In this document: in pieces, positions 22,964-31,144 of the stretch
Position numbering within the stretch: the first letter of the stretch is position 1
Layout: each line of letters begins with the position of its first letter
Assembly: GCA_947165425.1 (NCBI GenBank)
Contig: CAMVAJ010000017.1
Coordinates: forward strand, 1-40,598
Direction: 5' to 3'
Length of the DNA: 40,598 nucleotides
Source of the DNA: an uncultured Clostridia bacterium
Lineage (GTDB): Bacteria > Bacillota > Clostridia > Christensenellales > Aristaeellaceae
Notes under the pieces: model-generated
The model's input: only the letters and a program-made list of their open reading frames with translations
Told to the model about the DNA's origin: nothing
Databases searched by the model: none
Position numbers and translations under genes: made by a program

Positions 22964-23560
22964 ATGAAAATCGGTGTCAGGGATTTTACGTATGGCAAGT
23001 TCGCCAGCGGCGGCGAGGGCGCGGCCTGCGTTTATACCGGCGGGCGGATGGTCAAGGACCGGATGGTCAACGTGGACTACAACGTGACCCGGGACAGCGG
23101 CCGGATGGACGCGGACGATCATCCGATCGCCCGGGACAATGACATCACCGATGTCGAGCTGAGCCTGGAGCTGGCGCAGCTGGACAAGGAGGTGGCCGCG
23201 GACATCCTGGGTTGGCTGCGGGTCGGGGAGACCAATGAGTATCTTGAGATCACGAGCGCGAGCCCCTATGTGGGCATCGGCTTCGCGGTGTACGAGAAGG
23301 ACGCGGATGACGGGACGAAGCTGTTCCGCGGCGTGTGGCTGGAAAAGATGCAGATGGGCCTGGAGAGCGACAGCGTGCGGACCAAGGGGAAGAACATCGA
23401 GTACCAGACCGAAACCATCAGCGGCAACGGCCTGGCGGTGCAGACGGAGGCGGCCGAGGTGACGAACGGGGAGTATCACTTCCGTCGGATCATGTTCGAC
23501 TGCGCGACGCTGGCGGCCTGCGAGACCTGGCTGAAGGGCAAGGCCGGCATCCAGAGCTGA
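22964..23560 (+). CDS. Major tail protein
   Basis: 198 aa, beta-rich. It begins KIGVRDFTYGKFASGGEGAA and contains ARDNDITDVELSLELAQL, GIGFAVYEKDADDGTKLFRG, WLEKMQ and TKGKNIEYQTETISG, the profile of the phi13-type Firmicutes tail-tube protein. It polymerises around the tape measure. A terminator-like hairpin right after it would keep its mRNA more abundant than the downstream tail genes. Confidence 0.88.
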   Translation: MKIGVRDFTYGKFASGGEGAACVYTGGRMVKDRMVNVDYNVTRDSGRMDADDHPIARDNDITDVELSLELAQLDKEVAADILGWLRVGETNEYLEITSASPYVGIGFAVYEKDADDGTKLFRGVWLEKMQMGLESDSVRTKGKNIEYQTETISGNGLAVQTEAAEVTNGEYHFRRIMFDCATLAACETWLKGKAGIQS

Positions 23561-23572
23561 GAAGAGCGGAAA

Positions 23573-23627
23573 CGGGGGCGGAACTGACAGGAACCCGAGG
23601 GGGGTTGCGGGTTCCGCCCCCGGTTTT
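23573..23627 (+). terminator. Terminator/attenuator after the major tail gene
   Basis: CGGGGGCGGAAC (23573-23584) pairs with GTTCCGCCCCCG (23611-23622) and is followed by GTTTT. Inside it, GGAACCC (23590-23596) and GGGTTCC (23609-23615) offer an alternative pairing. It probably gives partial termination. Confidence 0.75.
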
Positions 23628-23666
23628 ACCGGTTTTGGGGACTGATCAGAAAGGGGAAGTCAACAG

Positions 23667-24062
23667 ATGACAAGGGTGAAAATCGACAACAGGGAATACG
23701 AGCTGAGCTTTGACGTGCAGGCGCTGGAGGACATCGAGGAGGTCTTTGGCGGACTGGAGGAGATGGACGCGGCGCTGACGGGCAGAAAGCAGGCCAGCAG
23801 CATGCGGAAGCTGTTCGCCATTATGGTGAACGCGACGGAAAAGAAGCGGGCCCGGGAGCAGCACCGGGAGCCGGCCGGGCTGACGGACGGCAGCGAGGTG
23901 CTGGGGCTGACGCTGGCTGAAATGCGGAACCTGGGCGCGGAGATGCGCGCAGAGATCCGCCGGAGCACCGGCCGGAAGGTGGAGAGCCGGGAAAAGGATC
24001 CCGAGGGGACGCTGCCGGAGGATGATTTTGACGGAAAAAACGGGAGGGCCGGCGACAGATAA
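23667..24062 (+). CDS. Tail assembly chaperone (gpG-like)
   Basis: 131 aa. It has the typical chaperone start, VKIDNREYELSFDVQALEDI then EEVFGG, and is helical and charged after that. With the tape measure gene next, this is the lambda gpG equivalent. It protects the tape measure during tail assembly and is not in the virion. Near its 3' end a -1 slippery heptamer lies in the correct frame to make a longer fusion. Confidence 0.85.
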   Translation: MTRVKIDNREYELSFDVQALEDIEEVFGGLEEMDAALTGRKQASSMRKLFAIMVNATEKKRAREQHREPAGLTDGSEVLGLTLAEMRNLGAEMRAEIRRSTGRKVESREKDPEGTLPEDDFDGKNGRAGDR

Positions 24063-24229
24063 CCGCCCGGGAGATATACGGGTATGGCCTGATCGCCGGG
24101 ATCCCTGTGGACGAGGCCCGATGGATGGAGCCGGGTTTCGTGATGGATATGTTTTTCATGAGGGGAGAGTACGACCGGCAGCTGCACAGGATCAAAAAGC
24201 CGAAGCGGCCGACGGTGAACGATCTGTGA
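23667..24229 (+). CDS. gpGT-like fusion made by -1 ribosomal frameshift
   Basis: Shifting back one base at A-AAA-AAC (24035-24041) continues translation in the -1 frame from 24041 to TGA at 24227-24229, adding 62 codons for a 187-aa product. The added part reads TAREIYGYGLIAGIPVDEAR and later GFVMDMFFMRGEYDRQL, which looks like the conserved T domain that binds the tape measure. No good start codon with a ribosome site exists for this frame, so frameshifting is the likely route. Confidence 0.85.
24035..24041 (+). promoter_or_regulatory. -1 programmed frameshift slippery site
   Basis: The heptamer A AAA AAC is positioned exactly in the zero frame of the chaperone gene (codons GGA AAA AAC). 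The downstream CGGGAGGGCC... sequence could pair with the CCGCCCGGG about 25 bases further on and stimulate the shift. Confidence 0.85.
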
Positions 24230-24242
24230 GGAAGTGAGCAGG

Positions 24243-26549
24243 GTGGCGGACGAGAACAAAATCAAGACTAAGATCGAGCTGGAGGGGGAAAAACAATACT
24301 CCAGCGCCATCAAGAGCGCCCAGCGGGACCTGCGGACCCTGCGGAGCGAGATGAAGGCCGAGACCGCGGAGCTGGGGAAGAACGCGACGGCCCAGCAGAA
24401 GGCCGAGGTGAAGGCAAAGAGCCTGCAGAAGCAAATCGCAGCGCAGGAAAAGATCGTGAAGGCCTGCCGGGACGCGCTGGACGAGGTCAAAAAGAAGTAC
24501 GGGGACAACGAGGACGCGGTGGCCCAGTACACCACGAAGCTGAACAGCGCCCGGACGGTCCTGGCCAATATGAAGAACGAGCTGGATAAGACCGGGGACG
24601 AGTTCGGCGATGTGACGGAAGAGGTTAAGCAGTCAAATGTCGAGGTGCGGAGCTTTGCCGAGAGCCTGGAGAGCATCGGGAGCGCCGGGCTGGCCATCAG
24701 CGGGTTCCTGAGCGACACGTTCAAGGGGATGCTGGGCACGGTCAAGAGCGCGGCCACGGAGGTGTGGCAGAGCGTGACCGAGGTGGCCGCCAGGGCGAAC
24801 AACTGGACCGACCTGGCCAGCTACTACGGAAGCAGCGCGGGGCAGATCCAGCAGTGGGACAACGCCATCAGCGACGCGGCGGGGAGTTTTAACGACTTTA
24901 TCACGCTGGTGAATATGCTGTCCTTCGGCGGGAAGGACAAGAACATTGCGGAGCTGCTGGGGCTGAGCGATGTGAACTACAGCAACTCTATTGAATTTAC
25001 CGAGTTGGTGCTGAAGCGGCTGAAGGAGCTGAAGGGCGAGCTGAGCCAGAGCGCCTATGACGACCTGATGGGCAATATCTTCGGAACGAAAAAAAGCCAG
25101 AGCGTGAACTGGTTCGTCTCCAATCTGGACGCGGTGCTGGGCGGGCTGGAGAAGTACGACGCGGAGGCCGGCGGGTTCGGGCTGGACGACGAGCAGCTGC
25201 AGACGATGAACGATCTGTGGGTGAAGGTGAACGGCATCAACACCATGTGGAGCGCCTTTAAATCGAGCTTCCTGGCGGGGGCCTTCGGCGAGCTTGGGCT
25301 GGAGCTGACCGGGGATGCCCAGGGGATCCTGAGCGCGCTGAACGACTTCATGAAGGCGGAAAACCAGGAGGACCGGGACGCGGCGCTGCAGGAAGTAAAG
25401 GACGGGCTGAAGGAGTTCTTTGAGGATCTGGGGACGGCGCTGAGCGAGGGCATCCGGACGCTGGACGAGATCGGAGGCGAGCTGCAGAACAGCGAGGATG
25501 GAACCGTGCGGATGCTGGGGACGGTGCTGAGCGGGATCAGCGACGCGCTGGAATGGTTCACCCAGGAGGACAACATCGACAAGGTGGTTACCGGGTTCAA
25601 GGCACTGCTGGCGGTGTGGGCCGGGGGCGAGATCGCCGGCGCCATCGGAAAGCTGGCCGCCCTGGCCGCAAACATCGCCCTGGTGAAAAACGCCGGCGGC
25701 ATTTTTGGAATGTTTGGGAAAGGGAAGGCCGCCGGGGACGCGGCTACGGCGGCCGGAAGCGCGGCGACGGCAGCGACGGCGGCGGGAAGCGCGGCCGGGA
25801 CGGCGACGGGCGTCGTGAATGCCGGGGCCATCTCCACGGCAATCGCGAATTTTCTGACGAGCTGGAAGGGCGTGGCGGGATCCGCCGTGCTGTACGGCGT
25901 GCCGATGTGGGACCGGCTGAAGGAGGCCAACCGGAAGAAGGACGCGGAGAACCAGGCCATCATGGACATGGCAGCCGAGGCGGCGCCGAGCGTGACGAGG
26001 AACACCCGGGAGCAGAACCAGCGGGGGCTGCGGCTGCTGCTGGCCGGACTGGTGAACGATCAGGGGACGATCGACGAGATCACCCAGGAGGCGGCGCCGG
26101 CGGTGAGTCCGATCCGCGAGGGGAACGGGCAGGAGCTGAACCTGACGGAGCAGCAGCGGCAAGCCGCGGAGATTTTCTGGGATGCGTTCCGGGATGATCA
26201 GGACTTTTCAGACGACGAATGGAACGCCTACGAGGGCGCCTTTAAGGGATTTGAGGGCCTGTTTGACGAGCTGGAAACGCGGATCAACAACTTTATCCAG
26301 CGGACGCCGGACGACAGCTGGCGAAGCTATGAGGACATCCCTGCGGAGATTTTCAGCGAGATCGGCGGGATGAACGGGGCCAGCCAGAGCCTGGACAATG
26401 CCAGCAATACGCTGAAGGGGCTTCCGGCGCTGATGGCAGCGGCGGTGCGCAACGGGGTATCGAACATCGTAGTGACCATCGACGGACAGAAGGCCGGGAG
26501 CCTGCTGGCGCCCTATGTGAGCCAGAGCGTGGCGAGAGAGATAGTGTGA
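24243..26549 (+). CDS. Tape measure protein
   Basis: 768 aa from the GTG at 24243, ten bases after GAGGA; a GTG at 24234 is too close to that site. The N-terminal ~170 residues are coiled coil (AIKSAQRDLRTLRSEMKAET). A less polar region around 455-550 contains a Gly/Ala-rich stretch and likely membrane-inserting helices (KLAALAANIALVKNAGGIFG). The length sets the tail length, implying a siphovirus tail of roughly 0.1 micrometre by the usual ratio. No lytic domain is seen. Confidence 0.9.
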   Translation: MADENKIKTKIELEGEKQYSSAIKSAQRDLRTLRSEMKAETAELGKNATAQQKAEVKAKSLQKQIAAQEKIVKACRDALDEVKKKYGDNEDAVAQYTTKLNSARTVLANMKNELDKTGDEFGDVTEEVKQSNVEVRSFAESLESIGSAGLAISGFLSDTFKGMLGTVKSAATEVWQSVTEVAARANNWTDLASYYGSSAGQIQQWDNAISDAAGSFNDFITLVNMLSFGGKDKNIAELLGLSDVNYSNSIEFTELVLKRLKELKGELSQSAYDDLMGNIFGTKKSQSVNWFVSNLDAVLGGLEKYDAEAGGFGLDDEQLQTMNDLWVKVNGINTMWSAFKSSFLAGAFGELGLELTGDAQGILSALNDFMKAENQEDRDAALQEVKDGLKEFFEDLGTALSEGIRTLDEIGGELQNSEDGTVRMLGTVLSGISDALEWFTQEDNIDKVVTGFKALLAVWAGGEIAGAIGKLAALAANIALVKNAGGIFGMFGKGKAAGDAATAAGSAATAATAAGSAAGTATGVVNAGAISTAIANFLTSWKGVAGSAVLYGVPMWDRLKEANRKKDAENQAIMDMAAEAAPSVTRNTREQNQRGLRLLLAGLVNDQGTIDEITQEAAPAVSPIREGNGQELNLTEQQRQAAEIFWDAFRDDQDFSDDEWNAYEGAFKGFEGLFDELETRINNFIQRTPDDSWRSYEDIPAEIFSEIGGMNGASQSLDNASNTLKGLPALMAAAVRNGVSNIVVTIDGQKAGSLLAPYVSQSVAREIV

Positions 26550-26560
26550 GGTGAAGCAGC

Positions 26561-27352
26561 ATGATACTGAGCCGGCGTGTGGCGCTGAACGGGGCGCAGC
26601 TGGACGAGGTCGATGAGCGGATCATCATCCAGGGGATCGACGAAGCGACGGGCCGGGAGCAGATCACCGGCGTGAACCGGGGCCGGGGAAGCGGGCAGCG
26701 GATCACCTCCCGGCGGCGGGATTGTTTGGATGTGACGGTGCGGTTTGGGATTAACATCAAAAAGACGGACCTGCAGGGGCGCGAGGACGTGCTGGAGGCC
26801 GTGAACAGCTGGGCCGCCGGGGGCGGTTGGCTGACCCTCGGGCACCGGGCCGGACGGCGGCTGCGGGTGGTGCTGGCCCAGGCGCCCGGGATGGGCAACG
26901 TGCGGGCCTGGACGAATGAGTTTGCACTGGTGTTCCGGGCCTACGGCCGGCCCTACTGGGAGGACGAGGCCGCGAACGAGGCGACCACGCCGGCGACGGA
27001 CAGCGGAGGCATCAGCGTGCTGGTGCCGGGAAACGCGGAGTGCCCGCTGGACATCACGGTGGCCAACGCGAGCGGCGCGGAGATTCCGCGGGTGAGCCTG
27101 ACGGCCGGAGGGGCGATGAGCTTTGAGGCCCTGGGGCTGCGGGGCGGCGAGGCGCTGGTGATCGATCACGACGAGGATGGGCTGCTGCGGATCCGGATCC
27201 GGAGCGCTTCCGGCGTGTACCGGTCTGCGATGCTTGCGCGGACGCCGGAGAGTGATGACGACCTGATCGCTGCGCCCGGGGCGGCCTGGTGCACCGTGCG
27301 GGCCACCCGCGCCGTGCGGATGACCGTGAGCGCGAGGGGGCGGTGGCTGTGA
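26561..27352 (+). CDS. Distal tail protein (Dit-like)
   Basis: 263 aa. The first half (RERIIIQGID-like start, then RDCLDVTVRFGINIKKTDLQ and REDVLEAVNSW) has the belt-like ring domain of Dit proteins. The second half, after FALVFRAYGRPYWED, is a beta-sandwich. It connects the tail tube to the baseplate hub. Gene order between tape measure and Tal supports this. Its stop overlaps the next GTG start. Confidence 0.8.
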   Translation: MILSRRVALNGAQLDEVDERIIIQGIDEATGREQITGVNRGRGSGQRITSRRRDCLDVTVRFGINIKKTDLQGREDVLEAVNSWAAGGGWLTLGHRAGRRLRVVLAQAPGMGNVRAWTNEFALVFRAYGRPYWEDEAANEATTPATDSGGISVLVPGNAECPLDITVANASGAEIPRVSLTAGGAMSFEALGLRGGEALVIDHDEDGLLRIRIRSASGVYRSAMLARTPESDDDLIAAPGAAWCTVRATRAVRMTVSARGRWL

Positions 27353-29577
27353 TCACGATTTATCAGGCGGGCAGCCTGAGCGCGCAGAAGGCGCAGATCC
27401 GGCCGGAGAGCCGGCAGGTGGCGCTGGAGGAGCGGGGCGGAAGCGTGACCTGGACCGCGGACACGGCGCTGATCGGCGCGGTGAACGTGGGAGACTGGGC
27501 GCGGATCAGCAGCGGGCCGGGTAGCGAGATTGTATGGCGCGTAAAGGAGATCCGGCGGGCCGTGGAGACGGAAACCGCCATCATCACGATGGAACACTTG
27601 ATCAACGCGCTCAGGGACAAGGTGCTGGCGGATGAAGTGGGGCCGGCGGACATGGGCGGGGGCAGCGACACGGTCAGCTGCCGGACTGCCATCGTGTACG
27701 CCCTGAGCTGGCAAAGCGTGTGGGAGCTGTGGAATTTCGGCTTTTCCGGAAGGGCTGGGTTTGAGTTTAACGGGGACACGGTGTTCGAGGCCGTGGAAAC
27801 GGTGTGCTCCACGCTGGAGGGTGCCGAGTGGAGCTATGATTTCAGCCACATCCCTTTTCGCCTGAGCATCATGCCGCGGGAGACCGCGGTGAGCGCCGAG
27901 ATGCGGATGCGCCGGAACATCGCGACCATGCAGACGAGTGTCAGTCTGGCGGGAATGTACACACGTTTTTATCCGATCGGCAAAAACGACCTGCGGTTGC
28001 CGGAGCGGTACCTGAGCAAAAACGAGGGACTGTACGGCATTGTTGCCAAGGTGGAGACGGACAGCAGCCTGAGCACGGAGGCGCAGCTGAGAGCTTGGGC
28101 GTGGGAGCGGCTGGAAAAGCACGCGGAGCCGCAGGTGACGGTGACCATTAGCGGGCTGGATTATAGCGAGAGCACAGGAGAACCGCTGGACCGGCTGCGG
28201 ATCGGGAAGGTGTGCCGGGTGCCGCTGCCGGAATTCGGCAGCACGATCGTGGAGCGGATCACCAAGCTGCAGTGGCCGGACGCCGAGCGGGAGCCGGAGC
28301 GGGTGACCGTGACGATGGCCAATACGCCGGAGGATCTGGCGTCGATCATCAAAAGCGACAAGGCCAGCAGCGCCAAAGGCGGACGGGCAGGGGCCAAAAA
28401 CAGCGGAGAGGATCACGCCTGGTTCGTCGACACGGAAGACCATGTGGCTATGGTGGCCGAGGCTGTGGCCGGGCCGGGAGCCGCGCAGGACTGGAGCCGG
28501 GTGAGCCAGATCCTGGTGGACGGCGAAGGCATCCACCAGACGGTGACCAAGGCGGTGGGCGACCTGATCGCCCAGCAGGCCCAGATTGACGTCAACGAGG
28601 AGCGGATCCTGCAGGAGGTGCTGGACCGGACGCAGGAGGGCCAGGAGCTGCGGGGCGCCGTGGAGGTGGCCGCCCGGAAGGTGTCCATGGTGGTCAAGGA
28701 GACCAAGGACGGCGACGTGATCGACGTGGCCGAGATCTGCGCGGAGATCAATGAAAGCCTTGGCAGCGTGGCGTGGATCAACGCCAGCAAGGTGTGGATC
28801 GGCGACAAGAAAAAGTATGTCGACGGGGTTTTTAGGGACTACGACGTGGTGATTGCCGGGAAAGCAAGCATAGCGGAGCTGGACAGCGCGCGGGCGAGAA
28901 TCAGCCGCCTGGAGGCAGACAGTATCACGGCGAGCGACCTGGCCGCGATGAGCATCACGGTGCAGGGGATCAGCAGCGAGCGCGGCACGGCGAGCTTTTA
29001 TAAGGTGGCTGCCCGGAACGCCTTTGAGGTGGCCGGGGTGGACTGCCTAAGCCTGCCCAACGGCGTCAAGGCCGTGCAGATCGCAGGGCCGACAAACAAC
29101 GTTTACAAATTGCAGTACACGACTTATGCGCATCCGGATATATGGACGGACGCGGGAAATTTTAGCCGGGCCACTGCTCTGGCGGGAATGTGGAGCGGTG
29201 GCGAATATACGGTGACGGCCTCCCCGCAGGGCAACACCGTGAGGGCGGCCCTGTTTGATGTCCGGACGAGCGACATTACCTGGGATGATCACTGGGCCGG
29301 GTTTTATGTATACGCCAATTTGGACGGCGGGGAGACCCGGTATAACACGGGCAAATATCTGTGGGTGGATGCCAGCAGCCAGTGGGAGGTCACCCATAGC
29401 CAATTCAGCCGGGCGGCCCAGCCGGCGAGCTACGACAGCAACGCGGGATATTCGACCGCCGGGAAGCTCAACCTGGGTGCGATCAGCAAGGCAAACATTT
29501 ATGCTCCCGGGTATCTGGCCGTGCGGTTCAGTGTGCACGGGCACACAGAAGAGGGTTATATCGTAATCAATAACTAA
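27349..29577 (+). CDS. Tail-associated protein (Tal/prophage tail endopeptidase type)
   Basis: 742 aa, read from the GTG that overlaps the previous stop. Residues ~1-370 resemble the gp27-like hub shared by Tal proteins (VGDWARISSGPGSEIVWRVK; GIVAKVETDSSLSTEAQLRA; RIGKVCRVPLPEFGSTIVER). A helical linker (~385-570) is followed by a beta-rich C-terminal domain with aromatic and Gly repeats that may contact the host surface. It is the hub of the tail tip. No peptidase active site was identified with confidence. Confidence 0.8.
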   Translation: MITIYQAGSLSAQKAQIRPESRQVALEERGGSVTWTADTALIGAVNVGDWARISSGPGSEIVWRVKEIRRAVETETAIITMEHLINALRDKVLADEVGPADMGGGSDTVSCRTAIVYALSWQSVWELWNFGFSGRAGFEFNGDTVFEAVETVCSTLEGAEWSYDFSHIPFRLSIMPRETAVSAEMRMRRNIATMQTSVSLAGMYTRFYPIGKNDLRLPERYLSKNEGLYGIVAKVETDSSLSTEAQLRAWAWERLEKHAEPQVTVTISGLDYSESTGEPLDRLRIGKVCRVPLPEFGSTIVERITKLQWPDAEREPERVTVTMANTPEDLASIIKSDKASSAKGGRAGAKNSGEDHAWFVDTEDHVAMVAEAVAGPGAAQDWSRVSQILVDGEGIHQTVTKAVGDLIAQQAQIDVNEERILQEVLDRTQEGQELRGAVEVAARKVSMVVKETKDGDVIDVAEICAEINESLGSVAWINASKVWIGDKKKYVDGVFRDYDVVIAGKASIAELDSARARISRLEADSITASDLAAMSITVQGISSERGTASFYKVAARNAFEVAGVDCLSLPNGVKAVQIAGPTNNVYKLQYTTYAHPDIWTDAGNFSRATALAGMWSGGEYTVTASPQGNTVRAALFDVRTSDITWDDHWAGFYVYANLDGGETRYNTGKYLWVDASSQWEVTHSQFSRAAQPASYDSNAGYSTAGKLNLGAISKANIYAPGYLAVRFSVHGHTEEGYIVINN

Positions 29578-29590
29578 AAGGGGGATGCGG

Positions 29591-29842
29591 ATGGACGCGG
29601 ACGGACGCCGGCTGACGGTGGCGGATGTGGCGATGAGCGCAGCGGGGAAGCTGCAGCACATGCAGATTGAAAGCGGTTATGAAACCATGAAAACGCTGTG
29701 CAGCTGCCTGGAGCAGCTGGCCTGGATCCGGCAGGAGGCCGGGAAGATGGAGGCGGAGCTGGCCGAGCTGCGGAAGCTGCGGGAGGCGGCGGAGCTGACG
29801 GCGGGCAAGAAAGAGGAGATTGGACCTGGAGGGGAGATGTGA
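29591..29842 (+). CDS. Small helical tail-region protein
   Basis: 83 aa. The ATG at 29591 has AAGGGGG at the right distance; the ATG at 29585 is too close. The protein is predicted helical, with a charged C-terminal coil (RQEAGKMEAELAELRKLREA). No family is recognised. It lies between the Tal-like gene and further baseplate genes. Confidence 0.5.
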   Translation: MDADGRRLTVADVAMSAAGKLQHMQIESGYETMKTLCSCLEQLAWIRQEAGKMEAELAELRKLREAAELTAGKKEEIGPGGEM

Positions 29843-29844
29843 GG

Positions 29845-30144
29845 ATGGCACGGACGAAAAAGGCGGCAGCCGCACCGGAGAGGCCGGCGCGGCACATCGA
29901 GATGGCGGACGGGACGATCCTGGATGCCTCCGCGGCGATCGCCGGGGGTGACCTGTGGATCATGTGGAACGACGGGACCACGATGATGCAGGCCATGGCG
30001 GCGGTCGGGGATCCGGCCAAGACGGCCCGGATGATCGCCCGGATGCCGGGGAGCCCGGATGCGAGCTGGGCCGGGTACACCAGTCTGCAGATGATCAAGA
30101 TCGGCCTGGACGGGCACACGCAGGCCCGGCTGCGGAAGGAGTGA
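29845..30144 (+). CDS. Small tail-region protein
   Basis: 99 aa from the ATG after GGAGGGG. A basic, Ala/Pro-rich leader is followed by a compact domain (MADGTILDASAAIAGGDLWI; TSLQMIKIGLDGHTQARL). No family is recognised. The segment upstream of 29845 in this frame is Gly-rich shadow sequence. Confidence 0.5.
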   Translation: MARTKKAAAAPERPARHIEMADGTILDASAAIAGGDLWIMWNDGTTMMQAMAAVGDPAKTARMIARMPGSPDASWAGYTSLQMIKIGLDGHTQARLRKE

Positions 30145-30148
30145 GCCT

Positions 30149-30532
30149 ATGTTTGAGGTGAATCCTGCCAACGCGGCGGTGACGATGCACTGTGGCGACA
30201 CGGGGAGCTACCGGGTGGCGGCCAGCCGGTCGAGCGGGGAACCCTTTGATGCGGTGGACCGGGCCCTGTACACCGTGCAGGACAACGCCGGCAAGAATGT
30301 GATCGAGCGGGAGTATGCGCTGGACGACGAGACACTGGGCAATGGCGTGATTCGGATTGAGTTCCACAACAGCGACACGGACACCCTGCCTCCCGGGCAG
30401 TATAATACTGAAATTCGGTACTTCATCGGCCCTTACCGGGTTGATGGAGAGATTAAGGACGGGAACGTTGTCCGGACGCCTATCGTGCTCAAGAGCACGC
30501 TGACGCTGCTGGGCGTACTGAGAGAGGTGTGA
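30149..30532 (+). CDS. Baseplate/tail structural protein
   Basis: 127 aa, beta-rich (FEVNPANAAVTMHCGDTGSY; NTEIRYFIGPYRVDGEI). The pattern DxYTLxxGD...TVxD...LPxGxYxYEIR is shared by the N-terminal modules of phage upper-baseplate proteins, and this gene fits it loosely. AAGGAG precedes the ATG. Confidence 0.55.
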   Translation: MFEVNPANAAVTMHCGDTGSYRVAASRSSGEPFDAVDRALYTVQDNAGKNVIEREYALDDETLGNGVIRIEFHNSDTDTLPPGQYNTEIRYFIGPYRVDGEIKDGNVVRTPIVLKSTLTLLGVLREV

Positions 30533-30536
30533 TCAG

Positions 30537-31130
30537 ATGGCGGATTTGAATGAGCAGGTAATCAATGTGACGGTGGAGGACAGCAGCATCATCACGGTGC
30601 CGATCGATGACACGCTGTCCATCGCCGGGCAGGCGGCCGATGCCGCGGCCGTTGGAGAGGCGCTGCGGAACGTGCGGCCCCAGGTGACGGTGGACGGGCA
30701 GACGAGCGACGCCCAGGGCGTGGTGCTGCTGTACGCGAGTCATATCCCGGTGAGTGGAGCCCAGGACGCGGAGACCGTGGGTGACGTGCTGGATCGGGTG
30801 GACGGGCAGACGGGTGCGGATATCCCGGTCAGCGGGGAAAGCGGTGCGGTGAAGATCAGCGAGGCCATCGCCGGCCTGCAGAATGCGAACGGCAGCACGA
30901 TCCCGGTCAGCGGAACGGAGGGTGCCGCGACGATCCAGGCGGCCATCCAGGCGCTTTATCCCGTGGGCGTGATCGTGGCCACGACGAGCGACACGGCGCC
31001 GGCGATTGGGTTTGGCACGTGGGCCGAGGTGCGGATCACGGCCAGCTGGAACGAGCTGAAAACCGGCGGACGGAGCTGGGAGGCCGGGGCCGGCAGCGGC
31101 AGCGTGCACTTCTGGCGGCGGACCGCGTGA
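30537..31130 (+). CDS. Tail fibre/baseplate protein with internal repeats
   Basis: 197 aa. Three repeats of the type IPVSG-x(2)-DAETVGDVLD / IPVSGESGAVKISEAI / IPVSGTEGAATIQAAI cover residues ~70-145. The end (PAIGFGTWAEVRITASW) recalls the C-terminal segments of short tail fibres. It is probably a trimeric fibre or connector in the tail tip. Confidence 0.6.
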   Translation: MADLNEQVINVTVEDSSIITVPIDDTLSIAGQAADAAAVGEALRNVRPQVTVDGQTSDAQGVVLLYASHIPVSGAQDAETVGDVLDRVDGQTGADIPVSGESGAVKISEAIAGLQNANGSTIPVSGTEGAATIQAAIQALYPVGVIVATTSDTAPAIGFGTWAEVRITASWNELKTGGRSWEAGAGSGSVHFWRRTA

Positions 31131-31144
31131 GGAGGGATTGAATA

